The notes: generated by a model from the letters alone, not told the origin. A stretch of 38,280 bases of DNA from Bradyrhizobium cajani (GCF_009759665.1 NZ_WQNE01000053.1:1-38280), one strand, 5' to 3'. Shown: positions 8,606 to 16,687, counted from the first letter of the stretch. Made by a program: numbers and translations.

Positions 8606-9955
8606 ATGGATCGTCTGGAATTTCTTCGGACGAAGATAGAGAATAAGGAGCTGCCAACATATGTTTATGGCTATCCTTCGAAGCGCGCGTATAGGGCTTT
8701 CCGGCAACCACTCCGCATCGCTGATGTTATTGAGCAGGTTAATCGCTCAAAGCAACTCAACATCTATGTCCACATTCCGTTCTGTCGTTACCGCTGCACC
8801 TATTGCACTCTCCTTACAACGCGCAATAGGCACGGAACCCAGGAGTCTTATGTTGGTCGGTTGGTAGAGCACATCGCTCGTTATGGAGAGTACTTTGGAG
8901 ATCAAGAGGTTGTCAGTATCTATTTCGGCGGCGGCACTCCGACGCTGCTAACGAAGCATCAATTTGGCGAGATATTCGCCGCCCTCGATACTGCATTTCC
9001 AAAACGAAGCCGGCGATGCGAGATTACGGTCGAGGGCGCACCGGACTCTTTCGACAACAACCTTATGGATCGCTTGCAGGCACTTGGCGTCAACAGAATG
9101 AGCATGGGCATCCAAAGTATGGAGCCCGGCGAGCTTGCGCACTGTGGTCGGCCATATTCGATCGAGATCGCAAAAGCGGCAATCGAAGCCCTCATCAAGC
9201 GCTTTTCTCACGTCAATCTTGATCTGATTTACGGCCTGCGTGGCCAAACCCTCAACTCTTGGATGCTTTCGCTTGGCCGCGTGCTCGACTATGAGCCGCA
9301 GACAATTTCTCTCTATCCCGTTGTTATTCGTCCGATGACGAACGTCATTACCTCGAAAATGTGCGATCCTGAGTTATTTTTCTCTGAAGCGGAAAAGTAT
9401 GAAGTCTACGATCAGAACGTTGCTCTGATGGCGTCCAAAGGCTACCGTCAAGAATCCTTCACACGTTTCACGAGGATGACTGGCGACCATGCCTACCGGC
9501 AGGAGATGTCGGACTTCGAGGGGACACCCCTGCTAGGATTAGGAGCTGGTGCTAGAAGCTACCTCGGCCAATATCACTATAGCACTGATTATGCCGTAGA
9601 CGGGCGCGCGGCTTCGCGCATCATCAGCGCATTCTCGGATCGACCGTTCGATTCTGGGGCGATAGCATCACACGGAATTAAACTGACGTCGGAAGATGTT
9701 GCGCGTCGTTACGCGCTGCTTGGCCTCACATTGTCAGCTTTAAGCAGAAAGAAGTACGCTGCCATATTCGGACGAGCACTAGCAGATGATTTTGGTGAAG
9801 AACTCAAGGCGCTCGAGTCTTTGCAACTCGTCAATTTGGCAGATGATGATGTTTGTCAGCTTACTCAAAAGGGGTTCAAATATTCAAGCATTATAGCTCG
9901 GATGTTTTACTCCGACACGATGGTTAGCCTTGAGGAGCAATATCAGGCGGCGTGA
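8606..9955 (+). CDS. HemN-like radical SAM enzyme (class C methylase / cyclopropanase type candidate)
   Basis: A 449-residue protein starting at ATG 8606. The CX3CX2C cluster motif (C60-RYR-C64-TY-C67) follows the HemN-type lead-in YVHIPFC. The SAM-binding GGGTP follows (YFGGGTPTLL), then TVEGAPDSF, GVNRMSMGIQS, DLIYGLRGQT and GLGAGARSYLG. The C-terminal domain is of HemN type (LTQKGFKYSSIIARMFY). True coproporphyrinogen oxidases and HemW share this architecture. Here the setting is an accessory locus with an NRPS and a directly coupled methyltransferase, which favours a HemN-like tailoring enzyme of the NosN/Jaw5/C10P group that uses two SAM molecules. In the CC-1065 pathway, C10P works with methyltransferase-like C10Q to form a cyclopropane. 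That parallel is inference, and a heme-degradation or HemW-like role is not excluded. Confidence 0.85.
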   Translation: MDRLEFLRTKIENKELPTYVYGYPSKRAYRAFRQPLRIADVIEQVNRSKQLNIYVHIPFCRYRCTYCTLLTTRNRHGTQESYVGRLVEHIARYGEYFGDQEVVSIYFGGGTPTLLTKHQFGEIFAALDTAFPKRSRRCEITVEGAPDSFDNNLMDRLQALGVNRMSMGIQSMEPGELAHCGRPYSIEIAKAAIEALIKRFSHVNLDLIYGLRGQTLNSWMLSLGRVLDYEPQTISLYPVVIRPMTNVITSKMCDPELFFSEAEKYEVYDQNVALMASKGYRQESFTRFTRMTGDHAYRQEMSDFEGTPLLGLGAGARSYLGQYHYSTDYAVDGRAASRIISAFSDRPFDSGAIASHGIKLTSEDVARRYALLGLTLSALSRKKYAAIFGRALADDFGEELKALESLQLVNLADDDVCQLTQKGFKYSSIIARMFYSDTMVSLEEQYQAA

Positions 9956-9963
9956 GGTTCAGT

Positions 9964-10914
9964 ATGAAAGAGGTGGCGAATTCACCTTGTTGGTGGGATT
10001 CGGGCTACGCCGACCACAACGTTTCGTCTATGGGTGGTCCTAGCCCCGAAATCTTCGAGATCGCGCCAGCTCTCCGCGCGAAGAGCGTGGTTGTCGAGCT
10101 GGGTTGCGGCGAGGGGCGCAATGCTCTCTATCTGGCCCATTTTGATCATCAGGTGATCGCGACTGACATCTCTGAAGCCGCTATCTCCAAGCTGAACCGG
10201 CTCGCAAGCGGTCTTGGCGTGAACATTACGAGCGGGGTTGTTCGCGTTGAAGATTTCCGGCCGCCTGCTTACCTCGACGTCCTTATAGCGCATTCCGTAT
10301 TGCATTTCACGGAACGGAGCGTCTGGAAACCGCTCGTCACGGCCTTCATCGATAGGACTCGGCCGGGAGGATTTCATTGCTTCACCAATACTCTCGATCA
10401 ACCAGACCATCCTATTTCGAAGGAGAGTTTGGTGTCCGGTCACAAGAAGTCGTTCTCGCGTGGAGAGCTGGAGGCCATCTATGCGGAAGCAGACTGGGAG
10501 ATTCTACGGTCTGATCATTACATTAAATGGGACTCGCATCCTGGCATTCCAATTCATTCGCACTGCATCGAGAAAGTTGTGGCTCGTAGGCCAATTGGAT
10601 CTGAAGACCTCCCACCAATGAGAGCTGAGTCCATCGAGGCATCCGGAATGATTCCTGCCAAACAATTTGATGCCTTGAAACTGGGCACACCACGCGAATC
10701 CATAATTGAAATGTTCGGCTCGCCGTCAGCCAGCCATGGGGTCGCGACTAGCCGCAAGACAGTCGGTGGCAACAATCAAGAGGCCATAGCCGACGGCTAC
10801 TTGCGCGAGGATATCATCTATGGCGATCACGGTCTTCAGTTCGTTAACGGTACGCTCACCGGAAAATATCGATATTTCACGCCCCCGAAGCGCTTGAGCA
10901 TTCGAGAAGCGTGA
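9964..10914 (+). CDS. SAM-dependent methyltransferase with a C-terminal extension, coupled to the radical SAM gene
   Basis: A 316-residue protein if started at ATG 9964, which has GAGG six bases upstream. A GTG at 9952 overlapping the previous stop (GTGA) is the alternative start. Residues about 35-190 are a class I methyltransferase. Motif I is VVELGCGEGRNALYLA, followed by the acidic post-I residue in VIATDISE, IAHSVLHF and RTRPGGFHCF, closest to the TehB/Methyltransf_11 type. After about residue 215 comes an extra region, FDALKLGTPRESIIEMFGSP...LQFVNGTLTGKYRYF, which looks like a small SmpA/BamE-like fold (LGxTxxxVxxxFGxP). Its stop-to-start arrangement with the HemN-like gene implies translational coupling and joint action. 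The substrate is unknown. Confidence 0.8.
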   Translation: MKEVANSPCWWDSGYADHNVSSMGGPSPEIFEIAPALRAKSVVVELGCGEGRNALYLAHFDHQVIATDISEAAISKLNRLASGLGVNITSGVVRVEDFRPPAYLDVLIAHSVLHFTERSVWKPLVTAFIDRTRPGGFHCFTNTLDQPDHPISKESLVSGHKKSFSRGELEAIYAEADWEILRSDHYIKWDSHPGIPIHSHCIEKVVARRPIGSEDLPPMRAESIEASGMIPAKQFDALKLGTPRESIIEMFGSPSASHGVATSRKTVGGNNQEAIADGYLREDIIYGDHGLQFVNGTLTGKYRYFTPPKRLSIREA

Positions 10915-11030
10915 GCTTCGACGAGAAAGTTCTCATGAGTTAATGGCATGGACCACGCCCGCTCTCAGCGGCAACGTGGAGACCGGCGGGGCAGCAGCAG
11001 GAGCACAAGCCATGTCGAATACGAACATTG

Positions 11031-12460
11031 GGGGATGTCCCGATCGCTGTTGAACTAGGTCGGGCCGACGTTGCCGGAATGAATGTTACGCGGCCCTCGT
11101 GACGTGGGCAACGGGGTTGATCGTCATGCGATTGTGGCGAGCTTGAAGAGCCGCTCGCAGAACCGACAATTGCTTATGCGCCTTCAATCGTCGGAAGCCC
11201 TTGTTGGCCTCGATCATCCCGGCCGCGACCCATCGCAAGGCCATACCGGCATCCCGCCAGCGTTTGACGTTGCGCGTGACGCGGCGAACGGTGCCCATCA
11301 TGTTCTCGGCGATGTTGGTACAGGCGAGCGATCGACGAAGCTCCTTCGGCAGCTTCAACCGGACGACAGTCAGGATTTCGTCGAGGCCTTCGAGGATGCT
11401 GGCCGCTACGCCGGGCCATTGCTGGTCGAGTCGACGCGCGAGATTGCGGATCAATTTTTCGGCCTTGTCGGCGTCATCGAGCTCCCAGGCCTGGCGCAGC
11501 ACCCGGCGGGTGGCCGCATGATGCTCTTTCGGCAGGCGTTCCATGATGTTGCGCGCCTTGTGGATCTGGCAGCGCTGGATCGCAGCGGCCGGACCGAAGG
11601 TGCGGCGGATCGCCTTCGACAACGTCTTCGCGCCGTCGGCGATGAACAGTCTTGGCACCGTCGGGGCGAGCCCGCGCGAGACCAGGTTGTCCAGCAGGGC
11701 CTGAACCGTTGCGGCATTCTCGGTCGCCCCTTCCACCAGCGCCAGCGGATGCTTGTTGCCTTCGCCGTCAACCCCGATCGCGGCGACCAGCACGAGATCG
11801 TCGCCGAGATGCAGCCCGTCGATTTGGACCACCAGAAGGTCGAGCGCGGACAGATCGGCAGCCATGAAGTCGGCCAGCCGCGCCGCCGACAGCGCTACGA
11901 ACCTCCGCGAGGCCGCCGACTTCGAAACCCCCGATCCGGGCGGGTGCCGGCACGTCACCCTCGGGCAGTCGGACAGCGCGGCCGAACCGGCGCGTCGACA
12001 CATTGATCAGCATCAGGTTCATCGCCCAGCGACCGAGCCAGTCCTCCTGCGCCGCCGTTTCCCAACTCGGGATCGTGACCTCGCGGCCGTCCACGCCCCG
12101 GACCCGGGGGCGCTCGACCTCGATCTTGCCGCCGTGGAAACCGATCCGTCCCCGCGTTCGGCCCCAACGGTGCGCCCGCCGCGCCGCATCGCGACCGTGG
12201 CGCGACCCGCAGGCCGCCGTGACATCCGTCTCCATCATCGTGCCGAGCGCCTCGATCCCTGCCGCAAGGCAGAACCGATCGAAGCTCGCCCGCACTTCTG
12301 CATACGCTTCGTCCACAGCCCCAGTCGCCGGCGAACCAGCCGGTGTGATATCTCTCGTCATGGCGTTGCTCTCCTTTGTGGAATCAGCACCCCGAGCCTA
12401 CCGGCTCAAGGTGGGCAACGCCGACCTCTTCAGAAATTCAACAGAACCCGGGACATCCCC
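11031..12460. mobile_element. IS256-family insertion sequence with 9-bp target duplication
   Basis: A 1,430-bp element. The left end GGGGATGTCCCG...CTGTTGAA and the right end, read inward on the other strand, GGGGATGTCCCGGG..CTGTTGAA form terminal inverted repeats of about 25 bases with few mismatches. CGAACATTG is present immediately outside both ends (11022-11030 and 12461-12469), a 9-base target duplication normal for IS256. The host IS110 gene reads through perfectly if one copy and the element are removed, which fixes both ends. The intact ends and duplication make this the youngest insertion visible in the window. Confidence 0.93.
11086..12361 (-). pseudogene. IS256-family (mutator-type) transposase with one frameshift
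   Basis: The gene starts at ATG 12361. The first frame gives WETAAQEDWLGRW, LMLINVSTRRFGRAVRLPEG and DVPAPA. The second continues GSGVSKSAASRRFVALSA, DLLVVQIDGLHLGDDLVLVA (first catalytic Asp), RLFIADGAKTLSKAIR (second), CQIHKARNIMERLP and ends ...NPVAHVTRAA at 11086. The shift lies near 11938-11945, in ACCCGCCCGGATCGG, and removing one C restores a normal protein of about 420 residues. The ends of the element are intact, so this may be a very recent mutation or a base-call error. Confidence 0.88.
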
Positions 12461-13123
12461 CGAACATTGTCACGATCGGTATCGATCTCGGGAAGAACAC
12501 ATTCCATGTCGTTGGTCTCGATGCCACAGGCGCAATCACGCTACGCAAGAAGCGGTCGAGAAATCAGCTTGACCAGTCGCTGGCCAATGTTCCGCGTTGC
12601 CTGACCGGAATGGAGGCTGTCCAGGCGCACATCATCTGGGTCGCGAGCTCGAGAAATTTGGCCGTCAAGTGCGGCTCTTGCCGGCACAGTACGTCAAGCC
12701 ATACCTCAAGGGTCACAAGAATGATTTTCGGGATGCTGAAGCGATCGCCGAGGCCGTTCAGCGGCCGACAAGCGGTTCGTCCCAGTGAAGTCGGCCGAAC
12801 AACTCAATTTGCAGGCACTCCACAGAGTTCGCAGTCGATTGGTGACGCAGAGAACGGCGGTTATCAATCAAATCCGGGGCTTTTTGCTTGAGCGAGGGCT
12901 ACCAGTGCGCCAGGGAGCGGCAGCACTCCGATTGGCGCTTCCCCAAATCCTCTCGATGCCTGCGGAAAGCCTGTCACCTCGGGTGGTTCGGCTCATCCAG
13001 GACTTGGCCGAGGACTGGCGCTATCTCGACCGTCGCGTCGCGTTAGTCACCAAGGAGATCAACGAGATCGCGGAGCAAGATGCACATTGTCGCCGCCTGA
13101 TGAGTGCGCCGGGCGTCGGGCCA

Positions 13124-13232
13124 ATCGCGTTTCAGGTGCCCGACAATGAATCACAAGCGATTCATCCGATTCAAGATTTTTCGATCAGGATTACCGCCAT
13201 CGAATCAAGCATTTGGGGGCAATTGAAAGCTT
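13124..13232. repeat. IS-end-like repeat, copy 2
   Basis: This is the counterpart of 8078-8172. It contains TCGCGTTTCAGGTGC, GAATCACAAGCGATTC, CGATTCAAGATTT, CGATCAG and AATTGAAAGC in the same order. It replaces the missing 3' part of the IS110 transposase and separates transposon debris from the end of the monooxygenase operon. No transposase accompanies this copy. Confidence 0.6.
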
Positions 13233-13264
13233 TGGCGGAGGGATACGCCGCAACTCACGTCAGA

Positions 13265-13606
13265 TCAGCGCTCGTCACGCGCCGCATTGCAGGAGGCGCC
13301 CATTGAAGCCGCCGAGGAACTGCGCGGCGAAGAACCGCGTGATCCGCATTTCGCCGGAACGGCCGCCGCGCAGCTGCCCTGTGCGACATGGCGATCGAGC
13401 GTGTTGTAGCAAGTGTTGACCGCTCCGCCGGCGCACCAACGGCCGTAGATGCCCATTGATGGATCGAAGATCTTTCTCGGCCACTCGATCCAATCAACCT
13501 CTTTCGCAGCTTCCGCCCACAATCCCTCCGGATCAGCTAGCGCACGCGCAAGACTTTCCTGATAATGGCTCACACCTAAGCCCCCAATGATTGACGGCTT
13601 GCTCAT
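13265..13606 (-). pseudogene. Acyl-CoA synthetase (propionyl/acetyl-CoA synthetase, PrpE/Acs-like), truncated after about 77 codons
   Basis: The start ATG at 13606 overlaps the preceding stop as ATGA, so it was translated as part of the monooxygenase operon. Residues 13-77 match the N-terminal domain of PrpE-type synthetases: SHYQESLARALADPEGLWAE, then DWIEWPRKIFDPS, then GGAVNTCYNTLDRHVAQG. Homology ends near 13376. The following 37 residues to the stop at 13265 are unrelated low-complexity sequence in a region of transposon debris. More than 500 residues, including all AMP-binding motifs, are missing, so it is inactive. It matters as evidence that the ancestral operon activated a short-chain carboxylic acid, the expected end product of alkane or alcohol oxidation. 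Confidence 0.75.
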
Positions 13607-14115
13607 TTTGATTCCTTCACAACCACGTTGAGGGTCTGTACCGTCTCGGAGATTGTGTGATGCTGCGGATCCGCCCAATAGAGTCTTATTGTGTGCCGAC
13701 CAGGCTTGGCAGGGAGATCGAAAACATAGAGATAGCGGCCATCACCAAGCTGGATCAGCTGGTCTGCCATTGGCATGAGCTCGGTTTCGTCCATCGCAAC
13801 ATGCAGATGAACGCTCGGATTGGCAGAGCTCATGGTCATTTCTGCAATGTTATTGTCGGCTTGGAAAACGAAAGCAACACGCTCGCCGATGGTATTACCA
13901 GATTGCGGCAGGAGGATCTTCAATGCGGGCAGCTCGCCGGTATTTCCCGATCTCGCAACAGGCGCACCGTCAGACCCGTGCATATGGTGCATGCCCGGCT
14001 CATGGTGTTGTGCGTGGGCTGGAGCGGCGACCAGAGCGCCAGCCACAAGAATCATGCACCAAATGAACTGTTCGAATCGATCGCCAAACCGGTTGGGACG
14101 GGATGATATTTGCAT
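13603..14115 (-). CDS. Exported His/Met-rich protein of the monooxygenase operon (putative copper-binding)
   Basis: I chose ATG 14115 because AGGAGG lies four bases upstream; an upstream start at 14169 would overlap the copD end and add 18 residues. The 170-residue product has a signal peptide (about residues 15-35, ending AAPAHA). The mature end is rich in metal ligands, QHHEPGMHHMHG, followed by an approximately 100-residue domain of beta-strand character with VHLHVAMDE, MPMADQ, GRYLYVFDLPAKPGRHTIRL and DPQHHTI. It is probably periplasmic and may bind or ferry copper for the upstream enzyme. I do not recognise a named family. Its stop overlaps the start of the acyl-CoA synthetase remnant. 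Confidence 0.75.
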   Translation of the reverse strand: MQISSRPNRFGDRFEQFIWCMILVAGALVAAPAHAQHHEPGMHHMHGSDGAPVARSGNTGELPALKILLPQSGNTIGERVAFVFQADNNIAEMTMSSANPSVHLHVAMDETELMPMADQLIQLGDGRYLYVFDLPAKPGRHTIRLYWADPQHHTISETVQTLNVVVKESK

Positions 14116-14158
14116 GCTTTCCTCCTTTGTTTGCGAGCCCTGAAAGATTTCCACTAAT

Positions 14159-16150
14159 TCAGTGCACATGTTGCGCGGGTGGCGGGAGAATTTTGGACTC
14201 TCTATTGAGAACTCGGACCTGCGAGATCAGCTCGTCGGAATTTTGCCAACCACATTCGTCCTCCTCTTGCAACCAGCGCGCACGGATGTATCCGAACCTG
14301 TCGATTAGGAATTCCATGGAATGTCTTCCCATTTCCAAACGCTTGGGATCTCCACGATTTGTAGTGCTCCGGGAGAGCAGATCGTAACTTTCTCTAACCT
14401 CTTGTGCTCCATGCCGGACATTTGGGACGTCCGCCGCCAGCTTTGCGTCTGGCGACACGATAATCGCCCACAATCGTTCTTTCCGGAATCTTTTCTGCTC
14501 AAGGCGTAGCTGTTCAACGCGCACTGCGTCGGACTTTTCGGGAAACACGAGCAGCACATTGCTTTGCTCACGGAAGTCCTTCAGCTCCCTCTCCGCCCCA
14601 TTCTCGTCCTCTAAGAAAAAGTTTGGAGCCCCCAGCCACGGATGATCGGGTACGATTTCAGGCGACAGGAGGCGCGCCTGAAATCCCTCTGAAAACGTCC
14701 GCAGGAAGTTGATCACATCCCAGCGGGCCTGTTCGTCCAATACATCAGCAAATCCGGGCATGCCGCTTTTTGGAATTCCATGGCTAAGCCACCAAAACAT
14801 GTCGCCGGCCGTGTGCAGCACAGTATGCGGTTCGCTCAAATTCGCGGGCGGCTTGGGAAGGGTCGATGCCGCCGGACCATCGCCAAGCCCTCCGCTGCCG
14901 TGGCAAGCCGCACAATTCTGGGCAAATAGATGCTTTCCATTGGCTATTGATATCGTCGAATAGGCAACCGACGGGCGGCGGTAAGTATCGGGATAGGCTT
15001 GCACGGATATCTGCCACAGACCGCCTGCGACCGAAATAACGGCGGCGGCGCCTGCTGCAACTGCTTTTGCCTTTTGCGGCTTTCTCAAACAAACGAGTAG
15101 GCCCCAGAAGAGTGACAATAGTGCTAGTGAGAAGGCGCCCGCCGCGATAACGGGCGTCGGCCACGCCGGCCACGTGGCTTCGATCGAAAAGCGAAACGGC
15201 AGCCGCCAGATGGGCTGATCATGTCGTGCTGGTATGACTGAAGAGAGCGCGGCTGCGCAGCCGACGATCAGAACACCGCAAAAGAATTCAGTTGCTGCCC
15301 ATCCAGCTCCTGCAAGAAAAGCCGCGGGTTTTGCTCCTACGGTTTCCATGACGGGTAGGAAGCGCGTGCGAATCCGATTGGCCACCAACAGGCTGCATGC
15401 AAGTAGAGCTAGCTTCGTTATAATTAGTTGACCGTAGGTCGTGCCAAGCCACTCGCCAGCCGAACTAGCGGAGCTAAACGCGAGCACCAAACCTGATGCG
15501 ACGACGACGACCACGAAACCGATTGCTAGTTGGGAGAAACGTCGCAGCGTCGCCGCGACATAGACGCGCCGAGTCTCCGTGGGGGTGACAGCGACCGAAG
15601 CCACCAGCCAGATCCAAGCCGGTAAGGCCCCAAGCCAAGCCGAAACCGCGAGCACGTGAAGTTGATAGGTCGGAACGAGCCAACGGCTGTCGTCTTCCCC
15701 GGCGGCGTGTCCAGCAAGTGGACCAATCAGCGCGATCAGTGCTGCTGTCCAGGCTGTCACGATTGAAGCTAAACGTTGCTGCTCCCTCGACCAGCTGCGA
15801 ATTAGGATCGCTGTCGGCAGCAGCAAAAGAAGAGAGAGCGCTAACCTTGCAAGCGTGATCCGACCGTAATGTGTGTCAAATCCGAAGCTTTCCAGCGTCT
15901 GGCCAGCCGCGACTATCTCCGATAGTGCCATATCTGTCGCAATCGCGACTTGAGCGATAAATAACCCAGCGGTAGCGAAGAGGTGAATGCCGGCCGCCCA
16001 GAGAAAGCTCACCTGCACTCGTCTTTGCCAAGCGGCAAGGAACGGATCGGAAGACCGCGCTGCCAGCAACAGAAAGAGTACTCCGCCTATGACCCATGCA
16101 AGCGCAATGTCAGCGATGGCCTTGCACAGAGCTGGAAACAATACCGTCAT
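14159..16150 (-). CDS. CopD-type copper membrane protein fused to cytochrome c and a thioredoxin-like domain
   Basis: A 663-residue fusion. Residues about 1-365 are a CopD/YcnJ-type polytopic region with many hydrophobic helices (WVIGGVLFLLLAA, GPLAGHAAG, HVLAVSAWLGALPAW, LGTTYGQLIITKLALL). Residues about 395-485 form a class I cytochrome c domain with heme motif CAACH near 412 and a GMPGF methionine ligand. About 500-640 resembles an AhpC/TSA-like thioredoxin fold (LGAPNFFLEDENG, LIDRFGYIRARWL) with no CxxC. CopD normally imports copper delivered by CopC. The added heme domain suggests electron transfer or copper redox control at the outer membrane face. It starts 9 bases after the copC stop and belongs to the monooxygenase operon. 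This three-part fusion is unusual. Confidence 0.85.
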   Translation of the reverse strand: MTVLFPALCKAIADIALAWVIGGVLFLLLAARSSDPFLAAWQRRVQVSFLWAAGIHLFATAGLFIAQVAIATDMALSEIVAAGQTLESFGFDTHYGRITLARLALSLLLLLPTAILIRSWSREQQRLASIVTAWTAALIALIGPLAGHAAGEDDSRWLVPTYQLHVLAVSAWLGALPAWIWLVASVAVTPTETRRVYVAATLRRFSQLAIGFVVVVVASGLVLAFSSASSAGEWLGTTYGQLIITKLALLACSLLVANRIRTRFLPVMETVGAKPAAFLAGAGWAATEFFCGVLIVGCAAALSSVIPARHDQPIWRLPFRFSIEATWPAWPTPVIAAGAFSLALLSLFWGLLVCLRKPQKAKAVAAGAAAVISVAGGLWQISVQAYPDTYRRPSVAYSTISIANGKHLFAQNCAACHGSGGLGDGPAASTLPKPPANLSEPHTVLHTAGDMFWWLSHGIPKSGMPGFADVLDEQARWDVINFLRTFSEGFQARLLSPEIVPDHPWLGAPNFFLEDENGAERELKDFREQSNVLLVFPEKSDAVRVEQLRLEQKRFRKERLWAIIVSPDAKLAADVPNVRHGAQEVRESYDLLSRSTTNRGDPKRLEMGRHSMEFLIDRFGYIRARWLQEEDECGWQNSDELISQVRVLNRESKILPPPAQHVH

Positions 16151-16159
16151 TCCGCATGC

Positions 16160-16687
16160 CTAACGTTGCTCGACGGTGAACTGATAGCCGTAGTCCACCA
16201 CATGCCCGTCTTGCGAGAGCACGCGGTAATGAACCGAATAGCTGCCCGGTCTCATGTCAGATACTGCCGTTACCATGCACTTCGGATCATTGCCTGCTTT
16301 CAAATCGCCGAGCGTTAGCGACTGACCATTGGCGTTCTTGAGCTCCACTTTCGAAAACTTGAGCTCTATGCGTTCGTTGAAGCACAGTTCGATCTGCTGC
16401 GGCGAATGAGCTAACACTGCCCGGCTCGCGGGATCGGACTTCACGAGAGCGGCATGTGCAGAGGCGGCCGTCGGCAGGCACACGAGGCCAACGCACAGCA
16501 ACGTGATGCCAAGCGCTGATACCGGACGCCTGCTTGCGGACGAGAGTTCTCTTACCGTCCCTTGAATCAGCCTAGTTCGCGCCCTGCCGGTGCCGGCGGT
16601 CAAGTTTGGCGTGCCAGCATGATCGAGTGACGGCCCCGTCGCTACTCGGATATAGTCGCTCTTGTTTCCGTGTTTTTCGCGAGACAT
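16160..16687 (-). CDS. copC: CopC-type periplasmic copper-binding protein
   Basis: A 175-residue protein with a signal peptide (LGITLLCVGLVCLPTAASA) whose predicted cleavage exposes an N-terminal His (HAALVKSDPA). This is the hallmark copper ligand of CopC, together with the C-terminal DGHVVDYGYQF, which supplies the Asp and His ligands. The IgG-like fold motifs are present (QIELCFNERIELKFSKVEL, PGSYSVHYRVLSQDGH). The annotated start puts an unusual stretch of about 55 residues before the signal peptide, so the true start could be further inside. The role is periplasmic Cu(II) binding and delivery to CopD, here presumably serving the monooxygenase. Confidence 0.9.
   Translation of the reverse strand: MSREKHGNKSDYIRVATGPSLDHAGTPNLTAGTGRARTRLIQGTVRELSSASRRPVSALGITLLCVGLVCLPTAASAHAALVKSDPASRAVLAHSPQQIELCFNERIELKFSKVELKNANGQSLTLGDLKAGNDPKCMVTAVSDMRPGSYSVHYRVLSQDGHVVDYGYQFTVEQR

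Larger units (their letters stand above)
10945..13133 (+). mobile_element. IS110-family element, interrupted by IS256 and 3'-truncated
   Basis: The non-coding left end is about 10945-11011. The transposase ATG at 11012 follows CAGGAG. Codons 1-6 (MSNTNI) are split by the IS256 element at 11031-12460, and coding resumes at 12470 as VTIGIDLGKNTFHVVG. With the insertion removed, the original target reads continuously across the duplicated CGAACATTG. The right end is lost: coding homology stops at SAPGVGPIA near 13130, where the 13124-13232 repeat begins. The exact left boundary is an estimate. Confidence 0.8.
11012..13133 (+). pseudogene. IS110-family (DEDD) transposase, insertion-split, frameshifted and truncated
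   Basis: Pieces in three frames rebuild one protein: IGIDLGKNTFHVVGLDATG (first Asp), then GAHHLGRELEKFGRQVRL and KGHKNDFRDAEAIAEAVQRPT (the DxxD part), then RFVPVKSAEQLNLQALHRVR and the Transposase_20 motif SAPGVGPI. The first junction (near 12617) fits loss of one T after GME-A, and the second (near 12772) fits loss of one base in the codon before RFVPVK. The C-terminal serine region is missing. With the IS256 insertion this gene carries four independent lesions and is certainly dead. Confidence 0.85.

Noticed and set aside
11083..12604. Long plus-strand frames across the IS256 element
   Set aside because: They are opposite-strand shadows of the IS256 transposase, which shows catalytic motifs on the minus strand.
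13265..13380. Possible MFS-transporter remnant (RFFAAQFLGGFNG in one minus frame)
   Set aside because: Only about 13 residues resemble the QFLGAFND motif, with no flanking helices. Too short to support.
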